From positions 62,001 through 126,000 of the forward strand of contig BLSF01000063.1 in assembly GCA_012862575.1 (NCBI GenBank): a stretch of 64,000 nt of DNA, in the 5' to 3' direction. The position numbers were made by a program, and so were the translations under genes. Numbering within the stretch: position 1 is the first letter of the stretch; every line of letters begins with the position of its first letter. The notes beneath the pieces are model-generated. The model was not told where the DNA came from, made no database searches, and saw only the letters and a list, made by a program, of their open reading frames with translations. Shown here in pieces: positions 1 through 10,809 of the stretch. Origin of the DNA: Parietichytrium sp. I65-24A. Its lineage: Eukaryota; Sar; Bigyra; Thraustochytrida; Thraustochytriidae.

Positions 1-515
1 TACGGCGGAGACATTCATGGCTCTTAACCAAAAAGTGTCCAAAGAAGGCCCGTGGAAAGAATGTGATGTCGGAACAGATCAATTCAAGGAGTGGGTTCCT
101 GATCCGAGCTATCGTCTTCAAGTTGTGCATCATGCAGCAGTTCTGGACTTACCGTCTACGCTCCTTATCTTTGCAACTCCAGCTGAACCGGTTCAGGAGA
201 TCATGGTCAAAGTCTCTGAAGAGCAGCAAAGAGACTGAATCGAATTTTAAAGCTCCTGTCCGACCAATGGCTCTCCTTTGCATACAACCGCCTCGGTCCC
301 GGCTCATTTCCTAGGCTCGGACCCGATGGCTTATCAGCATATGGTTGTGCGGAAGAAAAAACCACACCGCTGAACAATACAATACCTCCACATAGGGTAT
401 GCACATTCGAAGGACGTGATTGCACATGGTACGCCGCCAACTTGTGTTCGCTTGCTTCCGGCAATGACAAGCATGGGCGGTCGAGACTTCGCCGGAAAAG
501 TGATTAGCAGCGCTG

Positions 516-1215
516 ATGCAAAGTATGGCAACTTTGATGTGGATGAGGTTCTTGGACTACACTTCGTTTAACGCATTCCGTCTTACTCAGCTGGTTCTTT
601 TGCGTATCAAGATGGACCAATTTGGGACGTGCAATCAGTTCGTTGCTGCTCGTCGGGATAGCTTGACGTACAAAGGTTTTATGGTTCAGCTAATACGCAT
701 CATATCGACAGATGCGCTGGCCCAGGCCATTCCCGGACTCGCTCATAAGGTCGATCACAAACAAAGTTACTCGCAAGCTTCGGGTACACCAGAAAGTGAC
801 GAAGACGTTTCGGATGCCCCAGTTTTGGTGACTCCAAGCGCAAAGAGAAGAAAAGTCGCAGAAAGTTTGAGTCCTCACCTTGACGCCCTTTGCTTTGATA
901 CTTCGAAGGGGACCCATCTCCGTGTGAAGATTCCGTCCGCATTGACTAACGCGAAACAGGGCCAACTGCGCTGTATTCTGTGCTGCAAAACTTGCGAGAA
1001 AATGTCCAATTCAGCAGCTCAAACCGAACCCATGAACCCAAACGTTCCACTAAATATTGCCACATTTGCAAACAGGTTCTCTGCAAGGAATGCTTCACGA
1101 TCTACCATACTGAAGAGAAGTTGCCCATTCCGTCATGCAGACAGGGTTATAATGTATGAATTGGAAAAGAAGTTTAAATCCACGTTGTGCCAACAAACTC
1201 TCCTGAGGTCTTAAT
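516..1215 (+). mobile_element. Decayed PiggyBac-like transposase, C-terminal part
   Basis: The open frame at 516-1214 contains FLDYTSFNAFRL followed by TYKGFMVQLIR, which resembles the end of the PiggyBac (DDE_Tnp_1_7) transposase core, where a W..F.D...NA pattern precedes the C-terminal region. It then reads GQLRCILCCKTCEK. In another frame, near 1045-1159, the sequence reads CHICKQVLCKECFTIYHTEEK before a stop. Together these give the C-x2-C ... C-x2-C-x4-C-x2-CF-x2-YH layout of the PiggyBac cysteine-rich domain. The change of frame between the two halves shows that the copy is broken. I could not assign bases 1-515, which should hold the catalytic core, and saw no terminal repeats or TTAA target sites. 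A host gene with an unrelated zinc finger is possible but less likely. Confidence 0.5.
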
Positions 1216-4200
1216 CCAGCGCGGGAGCGCAATCAAAGGAAGAGAACCCATGTTCCATTTCCACTGGTTCTCTTTGAAGGTTATTAAGTTCGATAGATAA
1301 TGGAGCTCATGCCATCTCTACTAACTTTCATGCCAGCTTTCACGTGGTTTCCCTCAAATTCTCAGTGAAAAACACAGCTTCCTTCCAATACAATTTTAAT
1401 GTTGAATCAAATTAATCTACCGGTGCCTTAAGATATACCGGCGAGGTAAGATATAACGAAGGCGTAGTGGCGCACAGCTGGCCAGTGAGCAGGACCGTCA
1501 AAACGCCCTCGACGCATCTCGACGCTCTCGATGCTCGACCCGACCTCGAACAAATGAAACTGCCGCGTCCTCGAGCGGACGACAAGATCTTCCCAATCGC
1601 CACGGGGTGTACCGGGGTGTAAGTCTCAAGGTGGAACGTCACGTGGGCCTAGTCTACCTAGTCCCTGTCCTCGCCGTCCCCATCCACATCCAGGATTCCC
1701 TGTGCTTGTGCGTTTGTGCTTGGCCAGGCCGGGCCATGAGCCAGGGCTTATAATTCTTACCTTACCTGCCCTACCCAAGATCGAAGATCGAAGATCGAAG
1801 ATCGGGGCGCTGCTGGCGCTGCTGGTACATATCTTCCGAGTCCGATTCAGTCATTCCGCCCGCCTGCCTATAAACCCAAACTCCACGCAATTCAGAGATG
1901 CATTCGAAATGGTAGAATTTGAATCATGAATTCAGAGCTTAGAATTTTTGAGCGGTGACGGCCGATGACGACCCCCTTGAGGAGCCTGGGAGACCGATAA
2001 GGGGGCTTGGTTGCCCCTTGTATCTCTGGTCCAATTACTGAGAATTCAGTGGAGCTGTAGAACTTGTAGAACAGAAGAAAGTGGACTTTGGGCCCCAAGT
2101 TTGGACGTCAGTGATGATGCATCATCGATCGCCTGTTCTGGGGCCTAGTAGCTCTAGAAAGGTGCTTCACAAAGTCGCTTCGATTGCACTCGGTTGAAGT
2201 GAAACCACAGTTGTGCAAGTGGCCCTGCTGGACCGTCTCGACGTGTTCCGACGCTGGCAGTCAGATCACAAATCGGTGTCATAAAGCCGGGAAGATGTTT
2301 TTACTTCAGGGAATGGGGAATCCAGATTCAGAATGGTTAGAATGGTCAGAATTCAGTATTCACAATTTACATTTCACATTTCACATTCAGTTCAGAACTC
2401 ACCGTCGCATTGGATCCACTGCAGTGATCGCTGTCATTTCGCATTCGCCGTCATTCACCCAGACAGAACTGAGACTTTTGAACCGACGGTGACTAAGACG
2501 CACAATCAGTACTCACAGTCAGTAACTCGTACTCAGTATACCGTCAGTGGTTATCTTGAAAACGTCCAACCTCTGTTCTAATCTCCCCAAATCGATCAAT
2601 GAATCAATCCAAGTTCAACTCGACTTGTGAAGTGAAAAGAGTGAAAAAAGGAAGGAAGAGGAAAAAGGTTGTGTTGTGCTCAGCTCTCAAAGAACTCAAT
2701 ACTCCCAAGTGCCCCCATACACTAAATTTATAGTTAGCCGAGGGGTATGTGGGCTCAAACAGGCCTTGTCAGATTCAGAAGTCGAATACTATCGGGGATA
2801 GGCGATTGAGCTAGCGCTGAATTCATGCATCTCGCACACACACAGCTCCACGTCTCCGAAACGAGCTTCTAATAAATTGCCCTAATAATAGCACGGATAA
2901 TTTATTATGGGTTGTCTACGTGGACAGTCTTGAATTAAAATAACAAGAACTTCTATGCATAGATACTCGCTCGCTTGTGTCGCTGTAGAAGGAGCTACCG
3001 CTCCTCACTATCGTTCGCTTCCACTGGAGCCTCAGGATTCAGTTATCTTTGACATAGCAGTAGTTATCGCTTCGAGTAGAGTGAAGGACGAGTACAGATC
3101 TTGTGCCAGCGTTTCACCCGGCGTCCTTGCCGCATCCCCAGGTGTTACATTTAGCTATGCACCCGGCTAAGTGGATTCTGAAGCGTACAGTGGTCCCTAC
3201 GTACAAGAGCGAAATTTGATATCCGATAAGTTAGAACTGTTGGAAGTTCCTCCTCCGCAGTCCTAGTGCCTCCTCTCTTCAGCTTTCGAAAGTTTACAGC
3301 CCTCGTTATCGGGCTCTTAGCGAACTCTTATGGATGTGCACCCATCGAAGCTGCAGTCAGTAGTCAGTCCAATGACAAGTTATGTGCATGCAACATTATA
3401 ATCTCGGCGCTCAAGTCCGCCTGAAAGGCGTTTTTCGAGGGCAGGGAACTGGCATGAAAACGCTTGAGAGCGTCTTTCGAGTACACCGTTGGCAAGGAGG
3501 TAGTCTCTGCGATAGGGACAATTGTGTCAGGGCGTCTATCGAGGAGGTTGTCTTTTGCACTCGGAAACAAAAGAGGGATGAGCGTCCCTCCCTCTTTCCT
3601 CTTTCCGAGAAGACTATCCCACTCTTATTACTTATAGAGGACCGTTGAATAAGTTATTTACTTGGAAGACTAGGACTTGAGCTGAAGGGCTTCGAACTCC
3701 TTATACTAGGAATTGAAAAAATCGACACCTCCACAAAAGTCCTCATTTTCGTCCGGCTTACAGTATATCGTAATTATTCGCTTAGGATACACAGTCGAAT
3801 TGACGAAGACAAGCTCCCGCAATGATAGTGATTACATAGCACACAAGCTATTGCCAAATGCGCATTTTCCACCTACCCAGCTCGTATTCGGCTCTGGAAA
3901 GATATTATCCAAAACAGTAGCACCTCGCACAAATATGGTTTACCATGTTTACCTTTCAATAGACACGGTTCATAGTCCGTGCAGGGATTCCTAAACATTC
4001 GTGTAATTCTCGCGGTAGTACAAATTGGCCACACTACATCCGCTACCTGGCCACTTAGCACTGCACTACTCCATACACACCCATCCGTCTCCCAAATCGC
4101 TCTCTTAAGCAGACTATAGCCTCCAATATCCGCAGCTTATGCTCCTCCATCCCCAAGCGCCTATAGGATGTACTATACAAGGCGCTAATGCCACTCGAGA

Positions 4201-4354
4201 CTCTCCTTCCCTTTCCCCCTCTGTGCAAGCTGGTCAGCTCGCTCGCATTCGAACGAGAGCACATTGGCGTTAGGAGACCGGTAGTGACCGCTAACGTTTT
4301 TTCCTTTCGAGCGCTCCCTCGTCTGTTGTGAGGCAGAGAAAAAAGGTGCATTAA

Positions 4355-4438
4355 GGAGAGAGAGAGAGAGAGAGAGAAAAGGGAAGAGAGCGAGTGAGGG
4401 AGAGAGAAAAAAAGAGAGAGAGAGAGAGAGAGAGAGTT
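4355..4438. repeat. Two (GA)n tracts
   Basis: Two GA dinucleotide runs of about 22-25 bases are separated by a mixed purine segment, so about 85 bases are almost pure purine on this strand. They lie about 430-510 bases upstream of the TATA-like element of the kinase gene. Polypurine runs of this sort can act as promoter elements or be neutral; nothing here decides. Confidence 0.85.
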
Positions 4439-4865
4439 GACGGGTTTTTTGATTTGTCTCTCTGTTTTTCTTCCCTCACAACCCGGTCTCCTCGTCCGCA
4501 GGCCATCCCCCGCGCGCGTACACTCAGCAGGTGTGGGGACGCGCACGTCCTCTCCCTCACCTCCTCACCTCCTCACTCCCTCACTCCCCCCTTTGTCCCG
4601 TTGCTCGCCTCCTCCCGTGCGTCTCTCGGTGCAGCGGCTGTGTGCGCCGGCGGTGCGTTTATTCGCAGACCCGACCCTCGCCTCTGTCAGAGTACATACA
4701 GGTGCACACCGCAAGCGTACGCGCGGCGACTAGGAGTGTACGCGCTACGGCGGCGTGCGAGGGTGTACATACGCGGTCCGCTCTGCCGTGCCTGCGTACA
4801 TTTGGCGTTTGGGGATCGGGGCTTGGGGCTGTCTGTGCACTCGGGAAGGCAGTTGGTGCTGGGGC

Positions 4866-4887
4866 GTATATAATATAATAAATATAC
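4866..4887 (+). promoter_or_regulatory. TATA-rich core promoter candidate for the kinase gene
   Basis: An isolated AT-only run (TATATAATATAATAAATATA) sits in otherwise GC-rich sequence, 60-80 bases before the first in-frame ATG of the kinase gene. The spacing leaves room for a short 5' leader. It is a candidate only, since no transcript start is visible. Confidence 0.4.
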
Positions 4888-4947
4888 AGGAGTGGGAGCT
4901 TTGGGTTGGCGCGTAGGTGCGCAAGGACACCGCGGAGAGTGAGCGGG

Positions 4948-7437
4948 ATGATGAAGCCACAACCGCCACCTTCGGCGGGGATAGGCAAGTTGAAGAGACA
5001 CGATTCGGCGCCACGGTTGCCAGTGGTGGCGGATGAGTATGGATACCCGTACATGTCACATTCGCCGTCGAACTCGCCGCTGGAGCACATGTACCCTAAG
5101 ACAAGAGCGCGGCACAACAGCGCGGTGACACAGGAGAGCGGAAAGGAGTACTCGCGCAGAGGAAGGGTTCTGAAACACCACCAATCGATCGAGAATTTGA
5201 CGTTGTATGATTCCTCGTTTGACAGCATCTCGCCGCCGCTGACTTCACCAATGGGGACACAGCATTTCTCTCCCAGCTTGCCGTCGGTTGACCACCATGA
5301 CAGGAACAGCGCCATGTCTCCTCGAAACCGCTCGCAAGCAAGAAGTCGTGCGCGAAGCACCAGTGTAACTATGTACTCTGACGAGAACGCCTCTGGGCGT
5401 GGAAATATTATATATAACGGAAACGGGATCAACAGGGAGCGCCACCTGGGGTATCGGAAAGCGAACGCGGAAACAGATTTTGACGGCGAGGCAGTCAATG
5501 TGACGGATACCGTTGGCCTCGATAATGTACTCGGGATTGGAAACGGCGACATGCGTGGGCAAGTGCAAAGGCTCGCTCAGCCGCAACAGCGCCGGCAATT
5601 TCAAAGAAGAAGCGCGTCTCAGGCGCTTCCTAGATTCGAGGCGGACACCGGCATTGATGAGAAGGACTCAAACAATGGTTACAAGTTCGAGAGGGTGTTC
5701 CACCGAGAGGAGACGTCATCTCTAGCTTTACGTCGAGAGAGGCGCATGCAGCGCTGCAAAACGGAACTCACTCTTCCACACGCCAAACCGGACTCGCCGC
5801 GTATGAGAGATTATGCAAAACAGTCTTTACCGACCCATAGCAGCACCCCTTCTGCTCCTGGCCATCGGCGGTCCAATTCGTCAAAGCCAATCTTCCGCTA
5901 CGAAGGGATTTCTTTGTATCAATACGATGAAGAGCAGACGCCACAGCGCGGTCTTACCAGGTCATCATCTGCCTACAATTGGAGCAAAAGGAAAGACTCG
6001 TTGTCTGAAGTTCCAGGAGAGCTGGTTCAGGACGATGGCCCCAAATCCCGTGGCGATGGCGATGTCAAAGGCAATGGCAATGGCAATCAGCGAGAGATGG
6101 GAGACTCCCTTGGTGCCGGTTCGGAGGCTTCCATCCATTCTGCGGAAGACAGAGGTGCGGACGTGGTATCCCGGAATAGCAAGGCCTCGCCAGTTGCCAT
6201 TCCACCGCCGATGCACTCTCCGAGTCCGTTGATGGAAGGCAGCGAGCGATCGACTTCGAGCTCCCGCGGGGACGACTCTCTCTTGAACTCGAGCTCCGGC
6301 TCTGCGAAGCGTGTTCCTCTCAGACCCAGTCATCGCCTTAGGTCCTTCAGCAGCTCTTCCCGACGAGGTAGCGTCTCAGAAATGGAAGAGAAGCTCCTGG
6401 ATTCGCGCGACAGTACGTTGGATGACGGTGATGGTCTCAACATTGGCAACATCCCTTCACCGCTGATTTCAAGCCCGATGAGCGGTCTAAGTAGCGTGAG
6501 TGCCATGCTCGGGTCCACGGTGTCTATCACTTCTCCACGCGCAGGGCGGAATGTCATTGAAAATCGCCATACCACCTCGGAACCCAACGTGCCTCGTTCC
6601 CCCAAAGAGGCAAGCCAGTCACCTCCCCGCAAAAGCAAGTGGTCCCGCGGCAAAGAGATCGGTTGCGGGAGTTTCGGCTCTGTGTTTCTCGTCTTGGACA
6701 CCACCAGCGGTTGCCAGTGCGCAGTGAAGCGCGAAAATTCCAGGGGCGATCCTCAGCGGGCTCGTCAAGTGGAAACGGAAATATCTGTGATGAAATCTTT
6801 GAAACACCCCAACATTGTGCAATATCTTGGTAGTGAAACCGACTCAGAGGGTGTTTTGGAAATTTATCTAGAGTACGTGTCTGGAGGCTCTCTGTCACAG
6901 CTCATCCAGCAGCACGGTGCTCTGCCGCATTCTCTCTGTGTGAGATTTGCGAAGCACATCACATTGGGCGTGGCATATCTGCACAAAAACTTCGTTATAC
7001 ACCGGGATATTAAGGCTGCAAATGTACTATTGACTCAAACCGGCGTTGCGAAACTGGCGGATTTTGGGTGCTCAAAGCAACTTCAGCTCCTCGATAACCA
7101 AGCGACACTCTTTCAAATCAGAGGTTCCATTCCATGGATGGCTCCGGAGATGATCAAGCAAGAGGGTACGAGCTACCCCGTGGACATTTGGTCATTGGGA
7201 TGCACCGTTCTCGAAATGGCTTCCGGCAAATTGCCATGGCCGGAGCTTCGAGAGCCGGTGCAAGCGTTGTTCCATATCGCCATCGCAGGCCGTGGACCGC
7301 CCATTCCGACGGGCCTCGAAAAGAACCTCGAAGATTTCATGCTCCAGTGCTTCAAAGTGGCTCCCGAGGATCGCCCTTCTGCGCAAGCGCTACTTGAACA
7401 CGAGATCTTTGCAGAATCGCTCGAGGACAAGGAGTGA
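4948..7437 (+). CDS. MAPKKK-like (STE-type) serine/threonine kinase with long disordered N-terminus
   Basis: The protein is 829 residues long. I start at the ATG at 4948 (MMKPQPPPS); the frame stays open upstream but has no ATG there. Residues 1-560 are low-complexity, rich in Ser, Pro, Arg and Asn, and look disordered. The kinase domain covers about 565-820. It has the glycine loop GCGSFGSVF, the ATP-binding lysine in CAVKRE, the catalytic loop HRDIKAANVLL, the DFG motif in LADFGCSK, GSIPWMAPEM at the activation-segment end, and VDIWSLGCTVLEM. GSIPWMAPE and the overall pattern place it with MEKK/STE11/ANP-type MAP kinase kinase kinases. Family members phosphorylate MAP kinase kinases in the cytosol. 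HRDIKAAN replaces the more common HRDIKGAN. The long N-terminus probably regulates or docks partners (inference). Confidence 0.92.
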   Translation: MMKPQPPPSAGIGKLKRHDSAPRLPVVADEYGYPYMSHSPSNSPLEHMYPKTRARHNSAVTQESGKEYSRRGRVLKHHQSIENLTLYDSSFDSISPPLTSPMGTQHFSPSLPSVDHHDRNSAMSPRNRSQARSRARSTSVTMYSDENASGRGNIIYNGNGINRERHLGYRKANAETDFDGEAVNVTDTVGLDNVLGIGNGDMRGQVQRLAQPQQRRQFQRRSASQALPRFEADTGIDEKDSNNGYKFERVFHREETSSLALRRERRMQRCKTELTLPHAKPDSPRMRDYAKQSLPTHSSTPSAPGHRRSNSSKPIFRYEGISLYQYDEEQTPQRGLTRSSSAYNWSKRKDSLSEVPGELVQDDGPKSRGDGDVKGNGNGNQREMGDSLGAGSEASIHSAEDRGADVVSRNSKASPVAIPPPMHSPSPLMEGSERSTSSSRGDDSLLNSSSGSAKRVPLRPSHRLRSFSSSSRRGSVSEMEEKLLDSRDSTLDDGDGLNIGNIPSPLISSPMSGLSSVSAMLGSTVSITSPRAGRNVIENRHTTSEPNVPRSPKEASQSPPRKSKWSRGKEIGCGSFGSVFLVLDTTSGCQCAVKRENSRGDPQRARQVETEISVMKSLKHPNIVQYLGSETDSEGVLEIYLEYVSGGSLSQLIQQHGALPHSLCVRFAKHITLGVAYLHKNFVIHRDIKAANVLLTQTGVAKLADFGCSKQLQLLDNQATLFQIRGSIPWMAPEMIKQEGTSYPVDIWSLGCTVLEMASGKLPWPELREPVQALFHIAIAGRGPPIPTGLEKNLEDFMLQCFKVAPEDRPSAQALLEHEIFAESLEDKE

Positions 7438-8943
7438 ACGAAAAGCACTCTGCCCCCGGGACCTCCTTTCTAACCAGAACGCCTCCCTTGTATTCAATAA
7501 TTATGTCTTTTTGTTTGTTTCAATTTCTTTTTGCTGTCCTAGTACTTTCTTCAAAACCGAATTTTCGATAAAGTGACCTCGCGGCACCCTACCTTTCACT
7601 TGAACTCGCGGCAGAGTGAAGCCACGAAGTGCTGCGTAAATAAATCCTTTCGGAAGGTGGGGTGGAATGGTGGAACTCGCGCTCGATTTACGTTTGCGGA
7701 ACGCATCCGGCTTTCTGAGGAACGCAAATTAGGTTAGGGTGCTACGCCATCGGTCAACTTTTTAGGGTTGGCAACGGTCATCTTCAGTCGCATTCGCATG
7801 TAGCATTTCCATCCAATCCCATCTGAAAGAGGAAGAGGGAGACGAATCATGCGAACGCTCTTTGCCGCTCGGAAGAAGCAACGCTTTGAAACCGAAACGT
7901 GGCATTTTCTTTTTCCTTTTCTTTCCATCTTCTCTGCGAATTGTAAGTATCCTATCCGATTGGCGTGCCCATGTCAAGTTGATTTTGAAGTAACTTTTGA
8001 AAAGCACATTGATCCCCGGACGAAAGCCTCGAGAATGCCACGAGCATCATGGCATGCCGCCGCGTGTAGTTGCGAAGAGCGCCAACTGACCGCGGCCAAA
8101 AAGCGAGTGTTAGGGAGAGCGAGAGATTGAGAGATTGAGAGGGAGGGGGAAAAGAGAGTTGGCTTAGTTGACTCATTGAAGAACAGCAAGGGAGGAAGGG
8201 AGAGGCGGGGTGGGTCGAACGAAGATGTAGTGTATGGACCATTGAGCAGCAGCCAGCCAATTCAGCTATTGTGAATCCTCTCTATACACCTGTCCGTCAT
8301 TCCAAAACAGGCGGAGTTAGTTGATTAAATGCCAAGTCGAGGTCCACGCTCCGCGCAAAAGTAACAAGTTCGCCACGAGTGCAGAGTTGAGTGAAGGAAA
8401 TGGAAATGCTCGTTTTTTTGTGTGTGCAGAAAACTTTTGTAGTACAAGAAAAAAGGAAGGGCGGGCAGACTCGTATAGCGATTCCGCCAATGCAACCACT
8501 GCACCTCGTTGTAAAGGTTTCCAGAGTTTAAATGTCTTTGCTATACCTGGAGCATTAAGCGCATGCATGCTCTCCGAGTCTGATGAGTGTAATTCACTGT
8601 CAATGAAAATTGGCAATAGAAAGTTGTTGAACTGAAGAGGCCGGCCACCTGCTCGAAGAAGTAAACAACAAGCCAAGCCAGGCGCAGCAGAGCAGAGCAA
8701 CTCGAACACCTTGGGCTGTTAGTGGCGGCGGTACGCTGTGCTCAGCGCTCCTTGCTTCCCCGAGGAAAACACATGGTGTTCTGACAGTTTGTTCTTTCCG
8801 AATTCCGAAAGTGAGAGCGGCGTTTGCGTTTCGAGAGGAGAGACAGCCCTTCGTTCCCAGCGAGTTCGGCGAGAAGAAGGAAAGCGAGCGACTAGAACGC
8901 TAGTTTGATTGCCTTTGGCAGCTGCTCGTTCCGCGGTGGAAGA
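7438..8943. other. Spacer between the kinase and Tubby-like genes
   Basis: No supported gene. It contains a short telomere-like TTAGGTTAGGG at 7729-7739 and GA-rich purine stretches around 8110-8160. The frame at 8719-9621 on the minus strand is a shadow of the Tubby-like gene running into the spacer. Confidence 0.55.
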
Positions 8944-10467
8944 ATGATGGAGCAGCAAGACGCTGACACTGCAACACGTAACGAGGATCTCTGGAGAATG
9001 CCGGAGCATGAAAAGACTTTGAAGGGCAGGATGAACGGCCTCAACCTCGATATACCGGGCACCCGCAGCGAAGATGGCATCGAGAAAGGATCCGAGGCCG
9101 CAAAGCTGGCGATAAGAAAGACACCAGGGGGCCAGATCAAGTATGCCGAAGACAGCGCGCAGGTGTCGCCATCGGTGGCCAAACATGGCCGGAAAAATGT
9201 ACGCTGGGAGAGCAACCAGGAGACAGAGAGCGCCGGGCCGGTGGAAAAGACCCGCCTTGCGGTGGAGACGCATCGCGAATATGTGGAGGATGTCAAGAAG
9301 TTTGTGTGCGAGCCGGTTCCGGTGAATCTCGGGCCGTGCCAATGCAGCCTGACCAAGTATAAAATGCAAGACAAGGGGCTCTTTGCGGGGGAGCACGAGG
9401 TTTGGGAGCTCCGCATCACAGACACTCGGGTAAAGTACACAGGACTCGCGCGGTTCACGAATGTAAATGATTGTAGCGCAACAGGCCATTCCAGCTCTGG
9501 GCCTAGCATGAGCGACTTGATCACAGACCGCCTGGTTTTGGTAGTCGAAAAGAAGGTGCGTGGGTTCATAAACAAGGTCTCCTCCTTCACATTCGCAATG
9601 GCAGACACGACGACGTTCCACCAGCGCGTGGACCCGAAGAAGGCCAATTACTTGGTGGGCAAGCTGGAAGGGCTCAACTGGTGGGGTACAGCTTTCAAAG
9701 GCTACGACCTCTCCACCAAGCTCAAGTCGAGCAACAAGACCGTGTCCCTGAAGCGGGAGACCTTGACTGTTCAGTACGAGTGCTCCTTGGGCCAGCCGCG
9801 GCAGCTCTTGGCAGGTATACCGTCACTGGACCCGCCTTCCGCCAGGTCTGAGCGCAGCTTGGCGAGCGAGCGATCCAGTTGCACAATTGGAACGAACGGT
9901 ATGAGCGCGGGCTATGACGCTGAAGATGAGGACTGCACGTCCCCTTTTGCCGTGCCCGAGTCCAACTCGGAGTGCGGGGAAGAGGAGCACGGGCTTTTAT
10001 GGCAGAACGAGAGCGCGCCGGAGATGGACAAGGACCTTGGCACGGAGGTGATTCCAGACGCGAGGAAGCGCGTGACGTTGGAGGAGAGCCGGGACCGTTA
10101 CGACGTGGCGCGGTGCGCGTGCTTCCATAACCGCAAACCGGTGTTTTCCGAGGAGCTGCAGACGCACATTCTCGACTTTGCTGGCCGCGTGACCCAGGCA
10201 AGCGTGAAGAATCTGCAGCTGGACCACACTCTCAGCGCGGCGCAGAACACCTTTGTAAATTATTCCGACGCCAGCGACGTCGCCCGCCACGAGGCCCTCG
10301 TCCCTGACGGCATCCACTCCAAGCGCCCCATCGTTCAGTTCGGCAAATGCAGCAGCGACTCTTCGCCCCAGGAGCACTACACTCTCGACGTGCAGTTCCC
10401 TTTCAGCATCTTGCAAGCCTTGCAGCTGGCAATGAGTTCCATCGAAAACAAAGTCGTCTACTACTAA
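8944..10467 (+). CDS. Tubby-like protein
   Basis: The protein is 507 residues long from the ATG at 8944 (MMEQQDADT); an upstream TTG in the same frame is unlikely to be used. Residues 1-120 are charged and probably disordered. The Tubby beta-barrel begins near 124. Recognisable pieces are LVLVVEKKVRGF, NYLVGKLEGLNWWGTAFKGYD (family: NTYVGKLRSNFLGTKFTIYD), and TLTVQYECSLGQPR (family: YEYNVLGTRGPR). After an acidic insert of about 90 residues come ILDFAGRVTQASVKNLQ, VQFGKC and the buried C-terminal helix FSILQALQLAMSSIENK. Tubby domains bind PI(4,5)P2 and can act in membrane trafficking or transcription. In mouse tubby two basic residues of GKLRS bind the lipid; here that site reads GKLEG, so one basic residue is replaced by Glu. 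No F-box, as found in plant Tubby-like proteins, was seen. Confidence 0.88.
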   Translation: MMEQQDADTATRNEDLWRMPEHEKTLKGRMNGLNLDIPGTRSEDGIEKGSEAAKLAIRKTPGGQIKYAEDSAQVSPSVAKHGRKNVRWESNQETESAGPVEKTRLAVETHREYVEDVKKFVCEPVPVNLGPCQCSLTKYKMQDKGLFAGEHEVWELRITDTRVKYTGLARFTNVNDCSATGHSSSGPSMSDLITDRLVLVVEKKVRGFINKVSSFTFAMADTTTFHQRVDPKKANYLVGKLEGLNWWGTAFKGYDLSTKLKSSNKTVSLKRETLTVQYECSLGQPRQLLAGIPSLDPPSARSERSLASERSSCTIGTNGMSAGYDAEDEDCTSPFAVPESNSECGEEEHGLLWQNESAPEMDKDLGTEVIPDARKRVTLEESRDRYDVARCACFHNRKPVFSEELQTHILDFAGRVTQASVKNLQLDHTLSAAQNTFVNYSDASDVARHEALVPDGIHSKRPIVQFGKCSSDSSPQEHYTLDVQFPFSILQALQLAMSSIENKVVYY

Positions 10468-10809
10468 CTTGCAATGTCAATCAACCAACAACCAAACCCC
10501 ACTACAAACCAACTCTCTCGCTTGCTCTACTCTGCTCTTCCAATTGCATCGCTCTGCTCTGCTCTGCTCTGCTTTAGATCGCATTGCATTGCATTGCATT
10601 GCATTGCATTGTTTAATCATCTCCGCCAACTCGTTCCTCCCCTTCGCTCCCTCACTTTGCGTCCACTTGCGCAGCTCTTCTTCCGCGTTCAGATACGAAC
10701 TACTCCCTTCCACGCGGGCCCTCACACTCGGTCTGTTTCTGTGTTTCTGTGTTTCTGCGTGGCGGCTGTCCGTCGGCGGCGTCGCTCTCCAGCGCCGTCG
10801 CAGCGCAGC
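10468..10809. repeat. Spacer with (GCTCT)n and (GCATT)n pentamers
   Basis: A 342-base gap separates the Tubby-like stop from the CCDC93 start. It holds a GCTCT pentamer run at about 10551-10573 followed at once by six GCATT units at 10581-10610. The frame stays open across the repeats, which makes a falsely long CCDC93 N-terminus; the translated repeats have no resemblance to CCDC93. Confidence 0.8.

Larger units (their letters stand above)
1216..4947. other. Gene-free stretch upstream of the kinase gene
   Basis: No convincing coding frame was found on either strand. Open frames here are short (under about 165 codons) and the longer ones run through simple repeats. It holds a (GAAGATC)n heptamer near 1777-1803, an AT-rich spacer around 2580-2960, and two GA tracts just before the kinase promoter. 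The small antisense frame at 3364-3570 has protein-like composition but matches nothing I recognise. Confidence 0.6.

Noticed and set aside
4055-4546. 163-codon frame on the minus strand over the GA tracts
   Set aside because: Mostly Ser-Leu from the repeat; no support.
10474-10809. 112-residue N-terminal extension of CCDC93
   Set aside because: It is translated from GCTCT and GCATT pentamers and resembles no CCDC93; the ATG at 10810 fits the family length.
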